The position numbers and the translations under genes were made by a program. From CAKAHY01 sp963522175 (lineage in GTDB: Bacteria > Bacillota > Clostridia > Lachnospirales > Lachnospiraceae), in contig CAUQXC010000004.1 of assembly GCA_963522175.1 (NCBI GenBank), positions 248,001 to 312,000 of the forward strand: DNA of 64,000 bases. The letters are read 5' to 3'. The stretch's first letter is position 1. Each line of letters opens with the position of its first letter. Below, one piece after another: positions 1-8,058 of the stretch. Below the pieces are notes generated by a model, which worked only from the letters and a program-made list of their open reading frames with translations, was not told where the DNA came from and did not search any database.

Positions 1-99
1 CAGGACAATGCAAGAAGACAGAGAGTCGAGGATAAGGCAAGACTTGATAATATTAAGCAGGAATTTAATAAAATGTATAAAATGTCTGAAAATAATTAG
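1..99 (+). CDS. C-terminal end of a truncated CDS, possibly TelA-like
   Basis: The first 96 bases read as one open frame of 32 residues ending in TAG at 97-99; the 5' part lies outside the window. The tail is charged and rich in Arg, Lys, Glu and Asn and looks helical. It lies 84 bases before a TerD gene. In Bacillota the gene beside terD genes is often telA/yceH (toxic anion resistance), whose C-terminus is a similar charged helix, so TelA is a reasonable guess. The identification rests on position and composition only; the reading frame itself is fairly certain. Confidence 0.45.
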   Translation, partial: QDNARRQRVEDKARLDNIKQEFNKMYKMSENN

Positions 100-183
100 A
101 TATTTATACACTTGAAAGAAAAGAGAAAAAGTAGTAGTATATAGTTAATCAGCTTCATATAAAATTTTAAGGAGGGTAATATT

Positions 184-765
184 ATGCCTATCAGTTTATC
201 AAAAGGACAAAAAGTTGACTTAACAAAAGGAAATCCGGGACTTAAGACCATTCTCGTAGGACTCGGTTGGGACGTGAACGCTTTCGATTCGGGAACGGAT
301 TTCGACCTTGACGCTTCCGTATTTATGTGCGGTGCGGACGGAAAATGTCCGTCGGATAAGGAGTTTATCTACTACGGTAATCTCGAGCATGCAAGTACTT
401 CCGTAGCACACTTGGGAGATAACCTCACAGGTGCCGGCGAGGGAGACGACGAGCAGGTTAGAATAGACTTAAGCAAGGTTCCTGAGAATATAGAGAAGAT
501 ATCTTTTACGGTTACCATCTATGACGCGGAAACAAGGCATCAGAACTTCGGACAGGTTTCAAACGCTTTCATACGTATAGTTGATGAAGCAAACAACACG
601 GAGCTTATAAGATATGATTTGGGAGAGGATTTCTCTATAGAAACCGCCGTTGTTATAGGAGAGCTTTACAGAAATAACGGAGAGTGGAAGTTCAACGCTA
701 TAGGAAGCGGCTTCCAGGGCGGACTCGCAGCACTTTGCGGACACTTCGGTATAAATGTAGGTTAA
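184..765 (+). CDS. terD: TerD family (tellurium/stress resistance) protein, copy 1
   Basis: A 193-residue TerD-domain protein of normal full length. It has the acidic motif DFDLDAS near residue 40 and the motif GDNLTGAGEGDDEQ near residue 80; in this family such Asp-rich motifs bind Ca2+. A strong Shine-Dalgarno (AAGGAGGG, about 171-178) precedes the ATG. A second TerD gene starts 17 bases downstream, then a P-type ATPase and a HAD phosphatase, a typical ter-type stress cluster. TerD proteins are linked to tellurite, phage and membrane or metal stress, but the molecular role is unclear. It is very similar to copy 3 at 38958-39539 and less similar to copy 2. Confidence 0.93.
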   Translation: MPISLSKGQKVDLTKGNPGLKTILVGLGWDVNAFDSGTDFDLDASVFMCGADGKCPSDKEFIYYGNLEHASTSVAHLGDNLTGAGEGDDEQVRIDLSKVPENIEKISFTVTIYDAETRHQNFGQVSNAFIRIVDEANNTELIRYDLGEDFSIETAVVIGELYRNNGEWKFNAIGSGFQGGLAALCGHFGINVG

Positions 766-782
766 CAGCTTAGGAGGATAAG

Positions 783-1376
783 ATGTCTATAAGTTTGCAA
801 AAAGGACAAAAAGTAAGTCTTTCCAAAGATAACTCAGGTCTTTCAAAAATAATTGTGGGACTCGGCTGGGACGAGGTAAAGCAGTCAAAGGGCTTATTCG
901 GCTTCGGTTCGGGAGGAGCTTCTATCGACTGTGATGCTTCGGCACTTCTTTTGGTTGACGGAAAGCTTCGTTCCAAGCATGATTTGATTTTCTTCAATAA
1001 TCTTACTCATGCATCGGGAAGTGTAGCACACATGGGAGATAACCTCACAGGTGCCGGCGAGGGAGACGACGAGCAGATAGTTATAGATCTTAACTCGGTT
1101 CCTGCCGAATATGATAAGATTGTCATGGTTGTCAATATATACATGGCAAAGCAGAGAAAGCAGCACTTCGGTCTTATTCAAAATGCTTTTATAAGACTGG
1201 TGGATGCAAGAAACAATAAAGAGATTTGCAGATATAATCTCACAGAGGACTACTCCGGTTTAACGTCGATGATATTCGGAGAAGTTTACAGACATAACGG
1301 AGAGTGGAAGTTTAATGCTGTCGGTCAGGGAACACCTGATGACGGAATTTCACAGCTTGCACAAAGATACGTATAA
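783..1376 (+). CDS. TerD family protein, copy 2
   Basis: A 197-residue TerD-domain protein with an AGGAGG site just before the ATG, 17 bases after copy 1 and almost certainly cotranscribed. It keeps GDNLTGAGEGDDEQ, but the first acidic motif reads SIDCDAS instead of DFDLDAS, and a Gly/Phe-rich insert (about residues 38-46) precedes it. The C-terminus departs from copies 1 and 3, ending in a short Gln/Ala segment. It is thus a diverged paralogue (TerZ/TerE-like) that may form mixed complexes with copy 1; that role is inferred. A hairpin terminator follows at 1398-1432. Confidence 0.9.
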   Translation: MSISLQKGQKVSLSKDNSGLSKIIVGLGWDEVKQSKGLFGFGSGGASIDCDASALLLVDGKLRSKHDLIFFNNLTHASGSVAHMGDNLTGAGEGDDEQIVIDLNSVPAEYDKIVMVVNIYMAKQRKQHFGLIQNAFIRLVDARNNKEICRYNLTEDYSGLTSMIFGEVYRHNGEWKFNAVGQGTPDDGISQLAQRYV

Positions 1377-1397
1377 AACTGTAATGTGTTATCCTTG

Positions 1398-1440
1398 TAA
1401 AGGAGAGACTATATGATATAGTTTCTCCTTTACTTTATTA
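1398..1440 (+). terminator. Rho-independent terminator after the terD pair
   Basis: A stem of about 14 bp (AAAGGAGAGACTAT pairing with ATAGTTTCTCCTTT, one G-U pair) has a five-base loop and is followed by a T-rich stretch. It separates the terD pair from the P-type ATPase, which therefore probably has its own promoter or depends on read-through. Confidence 0.75.
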
Positions 1441-1464
1441 CAGCTAATGAGAGGAAAGAATTAA

Positions 1465-4125
1465 ATGAAATTTAACGGATTAACTGACAAGGAAGTTGAA
1501 GCTTCCAGAGCGAAATACGGTTCCAATGCCATTCCGGATTCGGAACCCACTACTTTTTGGGAAGAGTTTAAAGAAACCTTCAAAGACCCTATTATAAGGA
1601 TTTTGCTTGCCATTGCGGTACTTATGATAGTTATGTTTTTCTTCGGATACGCCGAAATATATGAGGCTTTAGGTATAATAACGGCGGTGCTGATAGTAGC
1701 TTTTGTATCGGCAAGAACAGGTGTGGCAAGCGATACCAAGTACAGAGAGCTTAAGGAAAGCTCGGAAAAAGATAAGTGTAAGGTTCACAGAAACGGTATG
1801 GTTACCGTTATTGATGTGGATGATGTCGTTGTCGGAGATAAGATTCTTTTGCAGTCCGGTGACAAGGTTGTGGCAGACGGAGTCTTGGCGGACGGTCTTT
1901 TAAAAGTGAGTAATGCCGTGTTAAACGGTGAGTCCGAAGAATGTAAAAAAACCGCAGCAAGCGAAGACTTCGAAATGACGGAGAATATTACAGGTGATAC
2001 CTTCGTAGACAAGCATTCTCTTTTCAGAGGAGCCGTTGTATTTGACGGTGAGGGTATACTTGATGTAAGAAGAGTCGGTATAAATACCATGATGGGTAAG
2101 ATGGCTGAGGAGATGCAGGAAAGCGAGCCTGATACGCCTCTTAAGGTTAAGCTTAAAAAGCTTGCGGACCAGATTTCCGTATTCGGTTATGTCAGTGCCG
2201 TTGTTATAGCAATTTTTTACCTGACCTATTTTGTAATAAGAGCGGGCGGAATAATGCCTTATCTTTCTATGGGAATTAAAGAAGTATTAAGAAGCGTTCT
2301 TGAAGCGATTTCGCTTTCCATAGTTATAATAGTTTGTGCGGTTCCTGAGGGACTTCCTTTGATGATTTCTCTCGTTCTTATGCAGAATACAAGCAAGATG
2401 CTTACACACAATGTCCTCGTAAGAAAGGCGGAAGGTGTTGAAACCGCAGGTTCATTGAATGTTTTGTTCAGCGATAAGACGGGTACCATTACAAAAGGTG
2501 TACTTGAGGTTGTGGATTTCTTCATGGGAGACGGAAACTCGATAGACCTTAAGGATATAAGCAAACACAGTAAGATTAAAGGCTTGCTTGACATCGGAAT
2601 AGGAAAAAATACCCAGTCAATGTATGACGATAAGCACAAGGTAATAGGCGGAAACTCTACAGATCAGGCTTTGATGAAGTTCATGGGTGAGGAGACCTTC
2701 AGGGCATTGGAGAACAGTACCGAATACACTATTACAAAGCAGCAGAACTTTAACTCCACAAATAAGTTCAGTCAGGCTTATATTGAGAGCACGGGAAAGG
2801 TTTTCTATAAGGGAGCACCTGAAAAGTTACTTGCTCTGGCAGGAAAATACATAGATGAAGACGGTGACATAAAAGATATTGACAGAGCCGTTTTGGACAG
2901 AAAGATTGACGAGCTTGCCGCAAAAGCAATGAGAGTTCTCGCATTTGCTTATTCCGAAAGCCCTATGGTTGAGGATAAGATAAACTCCGATATCGTTATT
3001 ATAGGTCTTGTAGGAATCAGAGACGATGTACGTCCTGAGAGTATTGAAGCTATAAAAGCCGTTCAGGATGCCGGCATACAGGTTGTAATGATAACCGGAG
3101 ACAGACTCGAAACCGCTATCGCTATCGCAAAGGATGCGGGACTTTTAAAGACTAACAGCGACAGAGCTATTTCATCCGCACAGCTTAACGAAATGTCGGA
3201 TGAAGAGGTGAAAAAAATCATTCCTGAAATAAGAGTTATAGCAAGAGCTTTGCCTACGGACAAGTCAAGAATGGTAAGACTTTGTCAGGAAATGAACCTT
3301 GTTGTAGGTATGACGGGAGACGGAGTAAACGACTCTCCGGCACTTAAGAGAGCGGATGTAGGTTTTGCTATGGGAAGCGGAACCGAGGCTGCAAAAGAGG
3401 CGGGAGAAATAGTTATTCTTGATGATAACTTTAAATCCATTAAAGATGCAATCTGGTATGGAAGAACCATATACCACAATATACTTAAATTCTGTAAGTT
3501 CCAGCTTGTAATAAATGTTACGGCTGTAATAGTAAGCGCCATAGCACCGTTTTTCGGAATAGAGGCACCTTTGAAGGTAACTCACCTTTTGTTTGTTAAC
3601 CTTGTTATGGACAGCCTTGGAGTTATGATGCTCGGTAATGAGCCGGAGCAGGAAAAGTATATGACGGAAAGACCGAGAAGAAGAGACGAGAGTATAGTAA
3701 GCAAAGAAATGTTTGCGCAGATTCTTACTATGGGTATCTGGCTTACAATAGTAAGTTTTGTATATTTAAAGCTTCCTTTCTTTAAGAATATGTTTGAAAA
3801 CGATAAGCAGCACTTAACGGGATACTTTGTCCTGTTTATAATTGCGGCACTCTTTAACGGCTTTAACGTAAGAGATGACGGCTTTGATATTTTTGCGGGA
3901 CTTGACAAGAACAAGAGCTTCTTAAAGGTATTCTTTATGATAATCTTTGTTCAGGCTCTTATTGTAAATGCGGCATTGGTACCTTTCCCTGTCTTCAAAT
4001 GGATAGGAGAAATGTTCAGCTGTGAGCCGTTCGGAATAAAGGGCTGGATTATTGCCGTTGTTTTGGCGGTAACAATGATACCTGTTGACTTACTCAGAAA
4101 AGCAATAATGAATAAAAAGAACTGA
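1465..4125 (+). CDS. Calcium-translocating P-type ATPase (type II, PMCA/SERCA-like)
   Basis: An 886-residue cation pump. It has the N-terminal cation-ATPase domain, the membrane motif AVPEGLPL (PEGL is typical of type II Ca2+ pumps), the phosphorylation site SDKTGTIT with its catalytic Asp, the nucleotide-domain motif KGAPEKLL, and the hinge TGDGVNDSPALKRADVGFAMG-type motif. Several hydrophobic segments, including a C-terminal group, match the usual ten-helix layout. Probable role: Ca2+ export at the cytoplasmic membrane. The stop overlaps the ATG of the downstream HAD gene by one base (TGATG), so the two are translationally coupled. Neighbouring TerD proteins are themselves Ca2+ binders, suggesting a shared calcium or metal stress theme (inference). 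Confidence 0.92.
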   Translation: MKFNGLTDKEVEASRAKYGSNAIPDSEPTTFWEEFKETFKDPIIRILLAIAVLMIVMFFFGYAEIYEALGIITAVLIVAFVSARTGVASDTKYRELKESSEKDKCKVHRNGMVTVIDVDDVVVGDKILLQSGDKVVADGVLADGLLKVSNAVLNGESEECKKTAASEDFEMTENITGDTFVDKHSLFRGAVVFDGEGILDVRRVGINTMMGKMAEEMQESEPDTPLKVKLKKLADQISVFGYVSAVVIAIFYLTYFVIRAGGIMPYLSMGIKEVLRSVLEAISLSIVIIVCAVPEGLPLMISLVLMQNTSKMLTHNVLVRKAEGVETAGSLNVLFSDKTGTITKGVLEVVDFFMGDGNSIDLKDISKHSKIKGLLDIGIGKNTQSMYDDKHKVIGGNSTDQALMKFMGEETFRALENSTEYTITKQQNFNSTNKFSQAYIESTGKVFYKGAPEKLLALAGKYIDEDGDIKDIDRAVLDRKIDELAAKAMRVLAFAYSESPMVEDKINSDIVIIGLVGIRDDVRPESIEAIKAVQDAGIQVVMITGDRLETAIAIAKDAGLLKTNSDRAISSAQLNEMSDEEVKKIIPEIRVIARALPTDKSRMVRLCQEMNLVVGMTGDGVNDSPALKRADVGFAMGSGTEAAKEAGEIVILDDNFKSIKDAIWYGRTIYHNILKFCKFQLVINVTAVIVSAIAPFFGIEAPLKVTHLLFVNLVMDSLGVMMLGNEPEQEKYMTERPRRRDESIVSKEMFAQILTMGIWLTIVSFVYLKLPFFKNMFENDKQHLTGYFVLFIIAALFNGFNVRDDGFDIFAGLDKNKSFLKVFFMIIFVQALIVNAALVPFPVFKWIGEMFSCEPFGIKGWIIAVVLAVTMIPVDLLRKAIMNKKN

Positions 4126-4880
4126 TGCATATATTTAATTCTGATTTGGATAATACACTTATATTTTCATACAAGCATGATATAGGTGAGAAAAAAGTAA
4201 ATGTCGAGATTTATGAAGGAAGGGAAATATCCTTTATGAGTAAAAAAAGCTTTGAGCTTTTAAAGCTTGTATCGGATAAACTCCTTTTCGTTCCGACCAC
4301 GACAAGAACCGCAGAGCAGTATAACAGGATAGATCTGGGTATTGAAAAGCCGAAATACGCTTTGGTATGTAACGGTGGTGTTTTGCTTGTTGACGGTAAA
4401 GAGGATACACAGTGGTATGAGGCTTCATTGAAGCTTGCAAGACAGGCGGAAAGCGAGCTTAAAAAGGCTGTTTCACTGCTTGAATTTGACAAGAGAAGAA
4501 GCTTTGAATTAAGGTTTATCAAGGAGCTGTTTATCTTTACAAAATGCGAAGAGGAAAAAGAGCTTGTGTCGGAGCTTAGAAGTAAACTCGACACATCCCT
4601 TGTTGATGTATTCAATAACGGCAGCAAGCTCTATGTACTGCCTAAAAAGCTTAATAAAGGTCAAGCTGTGACAAGATTTAAGGAAAAGCTCGGTGCGGAT
4701 AAGGTAATAGCTGCGGGCGACAGTGAGTTCGATGCGGCAATGCTTTGTGCAGCGGATATTTTCCTTGCTCCTTCGGATGCAAAGGAGATTTTCGGAAAGG
4801 CGGAAAATCTTTGCTATATGCCGAAAGAAGAACTTTTTTCGGAAGCCTTACTTGAGTATATTTTGCAAAGAAATTTATAA
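4125..4880 (+). CDS. HAD-superfamily phosphatase (Cof/sucrose-phosphatase-like)
   Basis: A 251-residue haloacid dehalogenase-fold protein. Motif I is SDLDNTL near the N-terminus (nucleophile Asp plus Asp two residues later); motif II is the TTTRT region near residue 60; motifs III/IV include a Lys before AAGDSEFDAAML. The length and cap arrangement fit the C2-capped sugar-phosphatase type. The start codon overlaps the stop of the Ca2+ ATPase gene. HAD phosphatases recur in ter clusters, where their substrate is unknown. A strong bidirectional hairpin ends the operon. Confidence 0.85.
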   Translation: MHIFNSDLDNTLIFSYKHDIGEKKVNVEIYEGREISFMSKKSFELLKLVSDKLLFVPTTTRTAEQYNRIDLGIEKPKYALVCNGGVLLVDGKEDTQWYEASLKLARQAESELKKAVSLLEFDKRRSFELRFIKELFIFTKCEEEKELVSELRSKLDTSLVDVFNNGSKLYVLPKKLNKGQAVTRFKEKLGADKVIAAGDSEFDAAMLCAADIFLAPSDAKEIFGKAENLCYMPKEELFSEALLEYILQRNL

Positions 4881-4885
4881 AAAAT

Positions 4886-4956
4886 ATAAAAAGGACGTAT
4901 AGACTGCCTCCCCCGATATAAAAATCGGGAGCGGAGCGATATACGTCCTTTTTATA
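4886..4956. terminator. Bidirectional terminator between the HAD gene and the Rrf2 gene
   Basis: A long inverted repeat (AAAAAGGACGTATA and TATACGTCCTTTTT) flanks an inner hairpin (CCCCGAT and ATCGGGA). It has A-runs on the left and T-runs on the right, so it can terminate both the plus-strand operon and the converging minus-strand operon. Confidence 0.85.
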
Positions 4957-4963
4957 AGCTTTG

Positions 4964-5389
4964 CTATATGAAATATATGTCACCGCTTTCCTCAACTAAG
5001 AGATCGCTTAAACTTATCCTGTTAAGATAAGCGTTTATCGTTTCATCAAGACCCTTAAAAAGCTTGAGAGTTTTAACCTCCGAAGGGTCATTGTAATCAA
5101 TCTCTATCAGGCTTTCTATGGGAGCGAAATTTTCTTCCGAAACTCTGAGTATTTCTCCCGCCGTGTAAAGATTGGGAGATTTTGTAAGCTTGTATCCGCC
5201 GCCCTTACCTCTGAGACCTGTAAGAAGGTCGTTTCTGACCAGTGTCTTGATTATGCTCTCCATATACTTTTCGGATATTTTTGTACGCTCGGATATATCC
5301 TTTAGTGGGATATACTCCTGTTCGGTATGGTGTTTACATATATCAAGCATTATCTTTAAAGAATATCTGCCTTTTGTAGATATTTTCAT
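4964..5389 (-). CDS. Rrf2 family transcriptional regulator without Fe-S cysteines
   Basis: About 141 residues, with the typical Rrf2 start MKISTKGRYSLK, a winged helix-turn-helix, and the conserved RGKGGGYKL wing. IscR-type members carry three clustered cysteines for an Fe-S cluster; this protein has only one Cys (in the first helix), so it should not hold a cluster in that way. Two ATGs lie in tandem (5392 and 5389 on this strand); the second is better spaced from the AGGAG site. It lies 22 bases downstream of the class V aminotransferase and is likely cotranscribed with it, so a local cysteine or selenium-related signal is plausible but unproven. Confidence 0.85.
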   Translation of the reverse strand: MKISTKGRYSLKIMLDICKHHTEQEYIPLKDISERTKISEKYMESIIKTLVRNDLLTGLRGKGGGYKLTKSPNLYTAGEILRVSEENFAPIESLIEIDYNDPSEVKTLKLFKGLDETINAYLNRISLSDLLVEESGDIYFI

Positions 5390-5411
5390 CATGAGCTCCT
5401 TTTACAAGATT

Positions 5412-6557
5412 TTAGTTTTTCATTATGGCTTTAAGCGCATCCAGACAAATGTTGACTTCTTCCTTTGTATTGTGATAGGAGAAAGAAAAACGTATACTTC
5501 CCTCAGGAAAGCTTCCCAAAGCTTTATGGGCGTTCGGAGCGCAGTGCAGACCGGTTCTTACCTGTATGCCGTATTTGTTTTCCAAATCAAAGGACATAAG
5601 TGCCAAGTCTTTTGATTTTACGCTTATGGAAACCACAGCCGTACGATTTTCTATATTGGGTGAACCCAAAATTTTTATGCCTTCTATTTTCTTTAAGCCT
5701 TCCAAAAAATAAGAGGTAAGCGAAAGCTCGTGTTCATGTATATTTTCTATACCCACTCTTTCTATATAGTCAAGAGCGGTATTTAAACCTATTATTCCGG
5801 GAAGATTGAGAGTTCCCGCTTCAAATTTGTCAGGCAGTATTAAAGGAACCTCCTCGCTGTCCGAAAAGCTTCCGGTTCCTCCGCTTATCAGAGGATTGAG
5901 CTTAGAGGCGAAGCTGTCCGTTACGGCAAAGCCGCCTATGCCCTGAGGTCCCATTAAGGACTTGTGTCCGGTAAAGCACAGTGCCGAGATATTCATTTTT
6001 TCCATGTCTATATCAAGCACCCCCGCACTCTGAGCCGCATCCACTATAAATTCCATGTTATGTTCAAGGCAAACGGCACCGAGCTCTTCTATAGGCATAA
6101 TACTGCCGCAGATATTTGAGCTGTGTGTACAGATGAGAGCCTTTGTATTTCCTTGTATAAGATCCTTTAATTTGTCATTTCTGATATACCCGAAGCCGTC
6201 GCAGGGAATTCGGGAAAATGATACGCCCTGTGCCTCAAGTTGCTTTATGGGACGCATTACGGCATTATGTTCCATTTCGCTTACAAGTACATGATCGCCC
6301 GGCTTCAGAAAGCCTTTTATGACCATGTTAAGAGCGAAGGTTACATTTGTTGTAAAAATAATATTCTTACAGTCGGGACAGTTAAAAAGCTTGGCGAGTT
6401 TACACCTGCAATCAAAGACAAGTTCTTCAATCTTAAAAGCGCTGGTATAGCTTCCTCGATTAATATTTACGGCATACTTTTCAATAAAATTCGCCATGCT
6501 TCCGCCTACATTGGGCGCTTTGGGAAAGCTTGTGGCGGCATTGTCAAAATATATCAT
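5412..6557 (-). CDS. Cysteine desulfurase-like class V aminotransferase (EF2568-type)
   Basis: A PLP enzyme of about 381 residues beginning MIYFDNAATSFPK. I start it at the ATG whose upstream AGGAG is well placed; the longer open frame to 6716 adds only an AT-rich, hydrophobic stretch. The PLP-lysine motif is FTGHKSLMGPQG and the candidate catalytic Cys is in RTGLHCAPNAH near the C-terminus, which marks the cysteine desulfurase family protein group rather than classical NifS/IscS. Members of this group often sit beside selenium genes. Here it is divergent from a YedE/TusA/DUF3343 cluster, which suggests sulfur or selenium mobilisation from cysteine or selenocysteine. The closest relative in the window is at 43288-44430. 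Confidence 0.88.
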   Translation of the reverse strand: MIYFDNAATSFPKAPNVGGSMANFIEKYAVNINRGSYTSAFKIEELVFDCRCKLAKLFNCPDCKNIIFTTNVTFALNMVIKGFLKPGDHVLVSEMEHNAVMRPIKQLEAQGVSFSRIPCDGFGYIRNDKLKDLIQGNTKALICTHSSNICGSIMPIEELGAVCLEHNMEFIVDAAQSAGVLDIDMEKMNISALCFTGHKSLMGPQGIGGFAVTDSFASKLNPLISGGTGSFSDSEEVPLILPDKFEAGTLNLPGIIGLNTALDYIERVGIENIHEHELSLTSYFLEGLKKIEGIKILGSPNIENRTAVVSISVKSKDLALMSFDLENKYGIQVRTGLHCAPNAHKALGSFPEGSIRFSFSYHNTKEEVNICLDALKAIMKN

Positions 6558-6741
6558 AGCTGCTCCTTTTAAAATAATAATGTATATATACAATTCTAAT
6601 ACAAAGCCTACCTGTTTGTATATAAAAATCGGGTTAATATTTGAAAAAGTACTGATTAAGTATTTTTTGATATATAGAAAAGTCCTATATAAGATAATAT
6701 AAATAGAAAATAACAATATATAAATATATTGTTAAAAACAG

Positions 6742-6767
6742 GTGTAAGTGATAAAATTTACTTACAC
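6742..6767 (+). promoter_or_regulatory. Perfect inverted repeat in the yedE leader
   Basis: GTGTAAGT at 6742-6749 and ACTTACAC at 6760-6767 form a perfect 8-bp inverted repeat around a 10-base spacer. It ends one or two bases before the Shine-Dalgarno region of the YedE-like gene (AAAGGGGGA). As DNA it could be an operator; as RNA it could be a hairpin next to the ribosome site. The cognate regulator is not identified. Confidence 0.5.
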
Positions 6768-6785
6768 GAAAGGGGGATTTACATA

Positions 6786-7844
6786 ATGAAAAATGAAAGA
6801 AACTTAATTATTGCTTCCGGATTGATTATAGGAGTAGTGGCAGCTCTTCTCGTTTTGGCGGGAAATCCGGTAAACATGGGCTTTTGTCTGGCTTGTTTTA
6901 TAAGGGACACAGCGGGGGGACTGGGTTTACACAGAGCCGAGCCCGTACAGTATGTAAGACCTGAAATACCGGGTCTTATACTCGGAGCTTTTGCCTTGTC
7001 GTTCGCTACTAAGGAATTTTCACCTAAGGGAGGTTCGGCACCTGTAACGAGATTTGTTTTGGGCTTCTTTGCGATGATAGGCTGCCTTATTTTTTTGGGA
7101 TGTCCGTTCAGAGTTGTTTTAAGACTTGCGGGTGGAGACTTAAATGCTATCTTCGGTTTTCTCGGCTTTGCCGCAGGAATAGGAGTGGGAGTTATTTTCC
7201 TTAACAAGGGCTACAGTCTAAGCAGAAGCTACAAGCAAAAAGGAACGGAAGGATTTGCCTTACCTGCAATGGCTCTTGCGGTACTTTGTCTTTTGGCATT
7301 TGCACCGGGGCTTTTAATGTTCACGGAGTCCGGAAAAGGTCCGGGAGCGGTACATGCGGCTCTTATAGTATCACTTCTTGCAGGTCTTGTGGTAGGGGCT
7401 TTGGCACAGAAGAGCAGAATGTGTATGGTAGGCGGAATAAGAGATATTATTCTTTTTAAGGACTTTAAGCTTATTTTAGGCTTTGTTTCCATCCTTATTG
7501 CGGCACTTGTAGTTAACCTTGTTATAGGAAAGTTCCGCTTGGGCTTTGCGGAGCAACCTATAGCTCATACCGACAGTGTATGGAACTTCCTCGGTATGAC
7601 CTTGGCGGGCTTTGCCTGTACCTTGCTCGGAGGTTGTCCTTTAAGACAACTTGTCTTGGCGGGAGAAGGAAATGCAGACTCGGCGGTAACCATACTCGGA
7701 CTCGTTGTGGGAGCGGCTTTTGCTCATAACTTCGGGCTTGCGGCTTCGGGAAAAGGTGTTCCTCTTGCCGGAAAGATTGCAGTAGGTTTGGGTTTTGTTG
7801 TTGTTACGGTTATTGCTTTTATGAATACGAGGAAAAGCGAATAG
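6786..7844 (+). CDS. yedE: YedE-family putative selenium transporter
   Basis: A polytopic membrane protein of about 352 residues. I start at the ATG that follows AAAGGGGGATT; the upstream in-frame ATG (6729) lies inside the inverted-repeat leader. It contains two repeats of the YeeE/YedE pattern, with conserved cysteines in GFCLACFIRD, FLGCPFR, SRMCMVGG and LGGCPLRQ. The family includes thiosulfate transporters, while the YedE branch co-occurs with selenium-use genes. The next two genes, TusA-like and DUF3343, are the usual partners of that branch. Import or handling of a selenium (or sulfur) compound is the likely job. Confidence 0.88.
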   Translation: MKNERNLIIASGLIIGVVAALLVLAGNPVNMGFCLACFIRDTAGGLGLHRAEPVQYVRPEIPGLILGAFALSFATKEFSPKGGSAPVTRFVLGFFAMIGCLIFLGCPFRVVLRLAGGDLNAIFGFLGFAAGIGVGVIFLNKGYSLSRSYKQKGTEGFALPAMALAVLCLLAFAPGLLMFTESGKGPGAVHAALIVSLLAGLVVGALAQKSRMCMVGGIRDIILFKDFKLILGFVSILIAALVVNLVIGKFRLGFAEQPIAHTDSVWNFLGMTLAGFACTLLGGCPLRQLVLAGEGNADSAVTILGLVVGAAFAHNFGLAASGKGVPLAGKIAVGLGFVVVTVIAFMNTRKSE

Positions 7845-7853
7845 GAGGTAGTT

Positions 7854-8057
7854 ATGATAGATGCAAGAGGTTTATCCTGTCCCGAGCCTGTAGTGCTTTT
7901 AAAAAAGGCTATGGAAAGCAAGGAGTCCGTTTATGAGATGCTTCTTGATGCAAAGGTTGCCGTGGAAAACACTTCGAAGTTTGCGGCTACGCACTCTTAT
8001 GATGTAAGTGTAAAGGAAGAAAACGGCGAATACAAATTGACTTTCAGGAAGAAATAA
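7854..8057 (+). CDS. TusA/SirA/YedF-like sulfur (selenium) carrier protein
   Basis: A 67-residue protein beginning MIDARGLSCPEPVVLLKKAM. The CPxP motif holds the single conserved Cys that in TusA carries a persulfide. A GGAGG site lies 10 bases after the YedE-like gene. It corresponds to the N-terminal half of YedF; in this locus the C-terminal half is absent and a separate DUF3343 protein follows. A role as a persulfide or perselenide carrier fed by the divergent desulfurase-like enzyme is inferred from context. Confidence 0.88.
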   Translation: MIDARGLSCPEPVVLLKKAMESKESVYEMLLDAKVAVENTSKFAATHSYDVSVKEENGEYKLTFRKK

Positions 8058-8058
8058 T

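Noticed and set aside
6558..6716. N-terminal extension of the class V aminotransferase up to 6716
   Set aside because: The added 53 residues are Ile/Tyr/Phe-rich from AT-rich DNA; a good AGGAG site and the conserved MIYFDNAATS start point to 6557.
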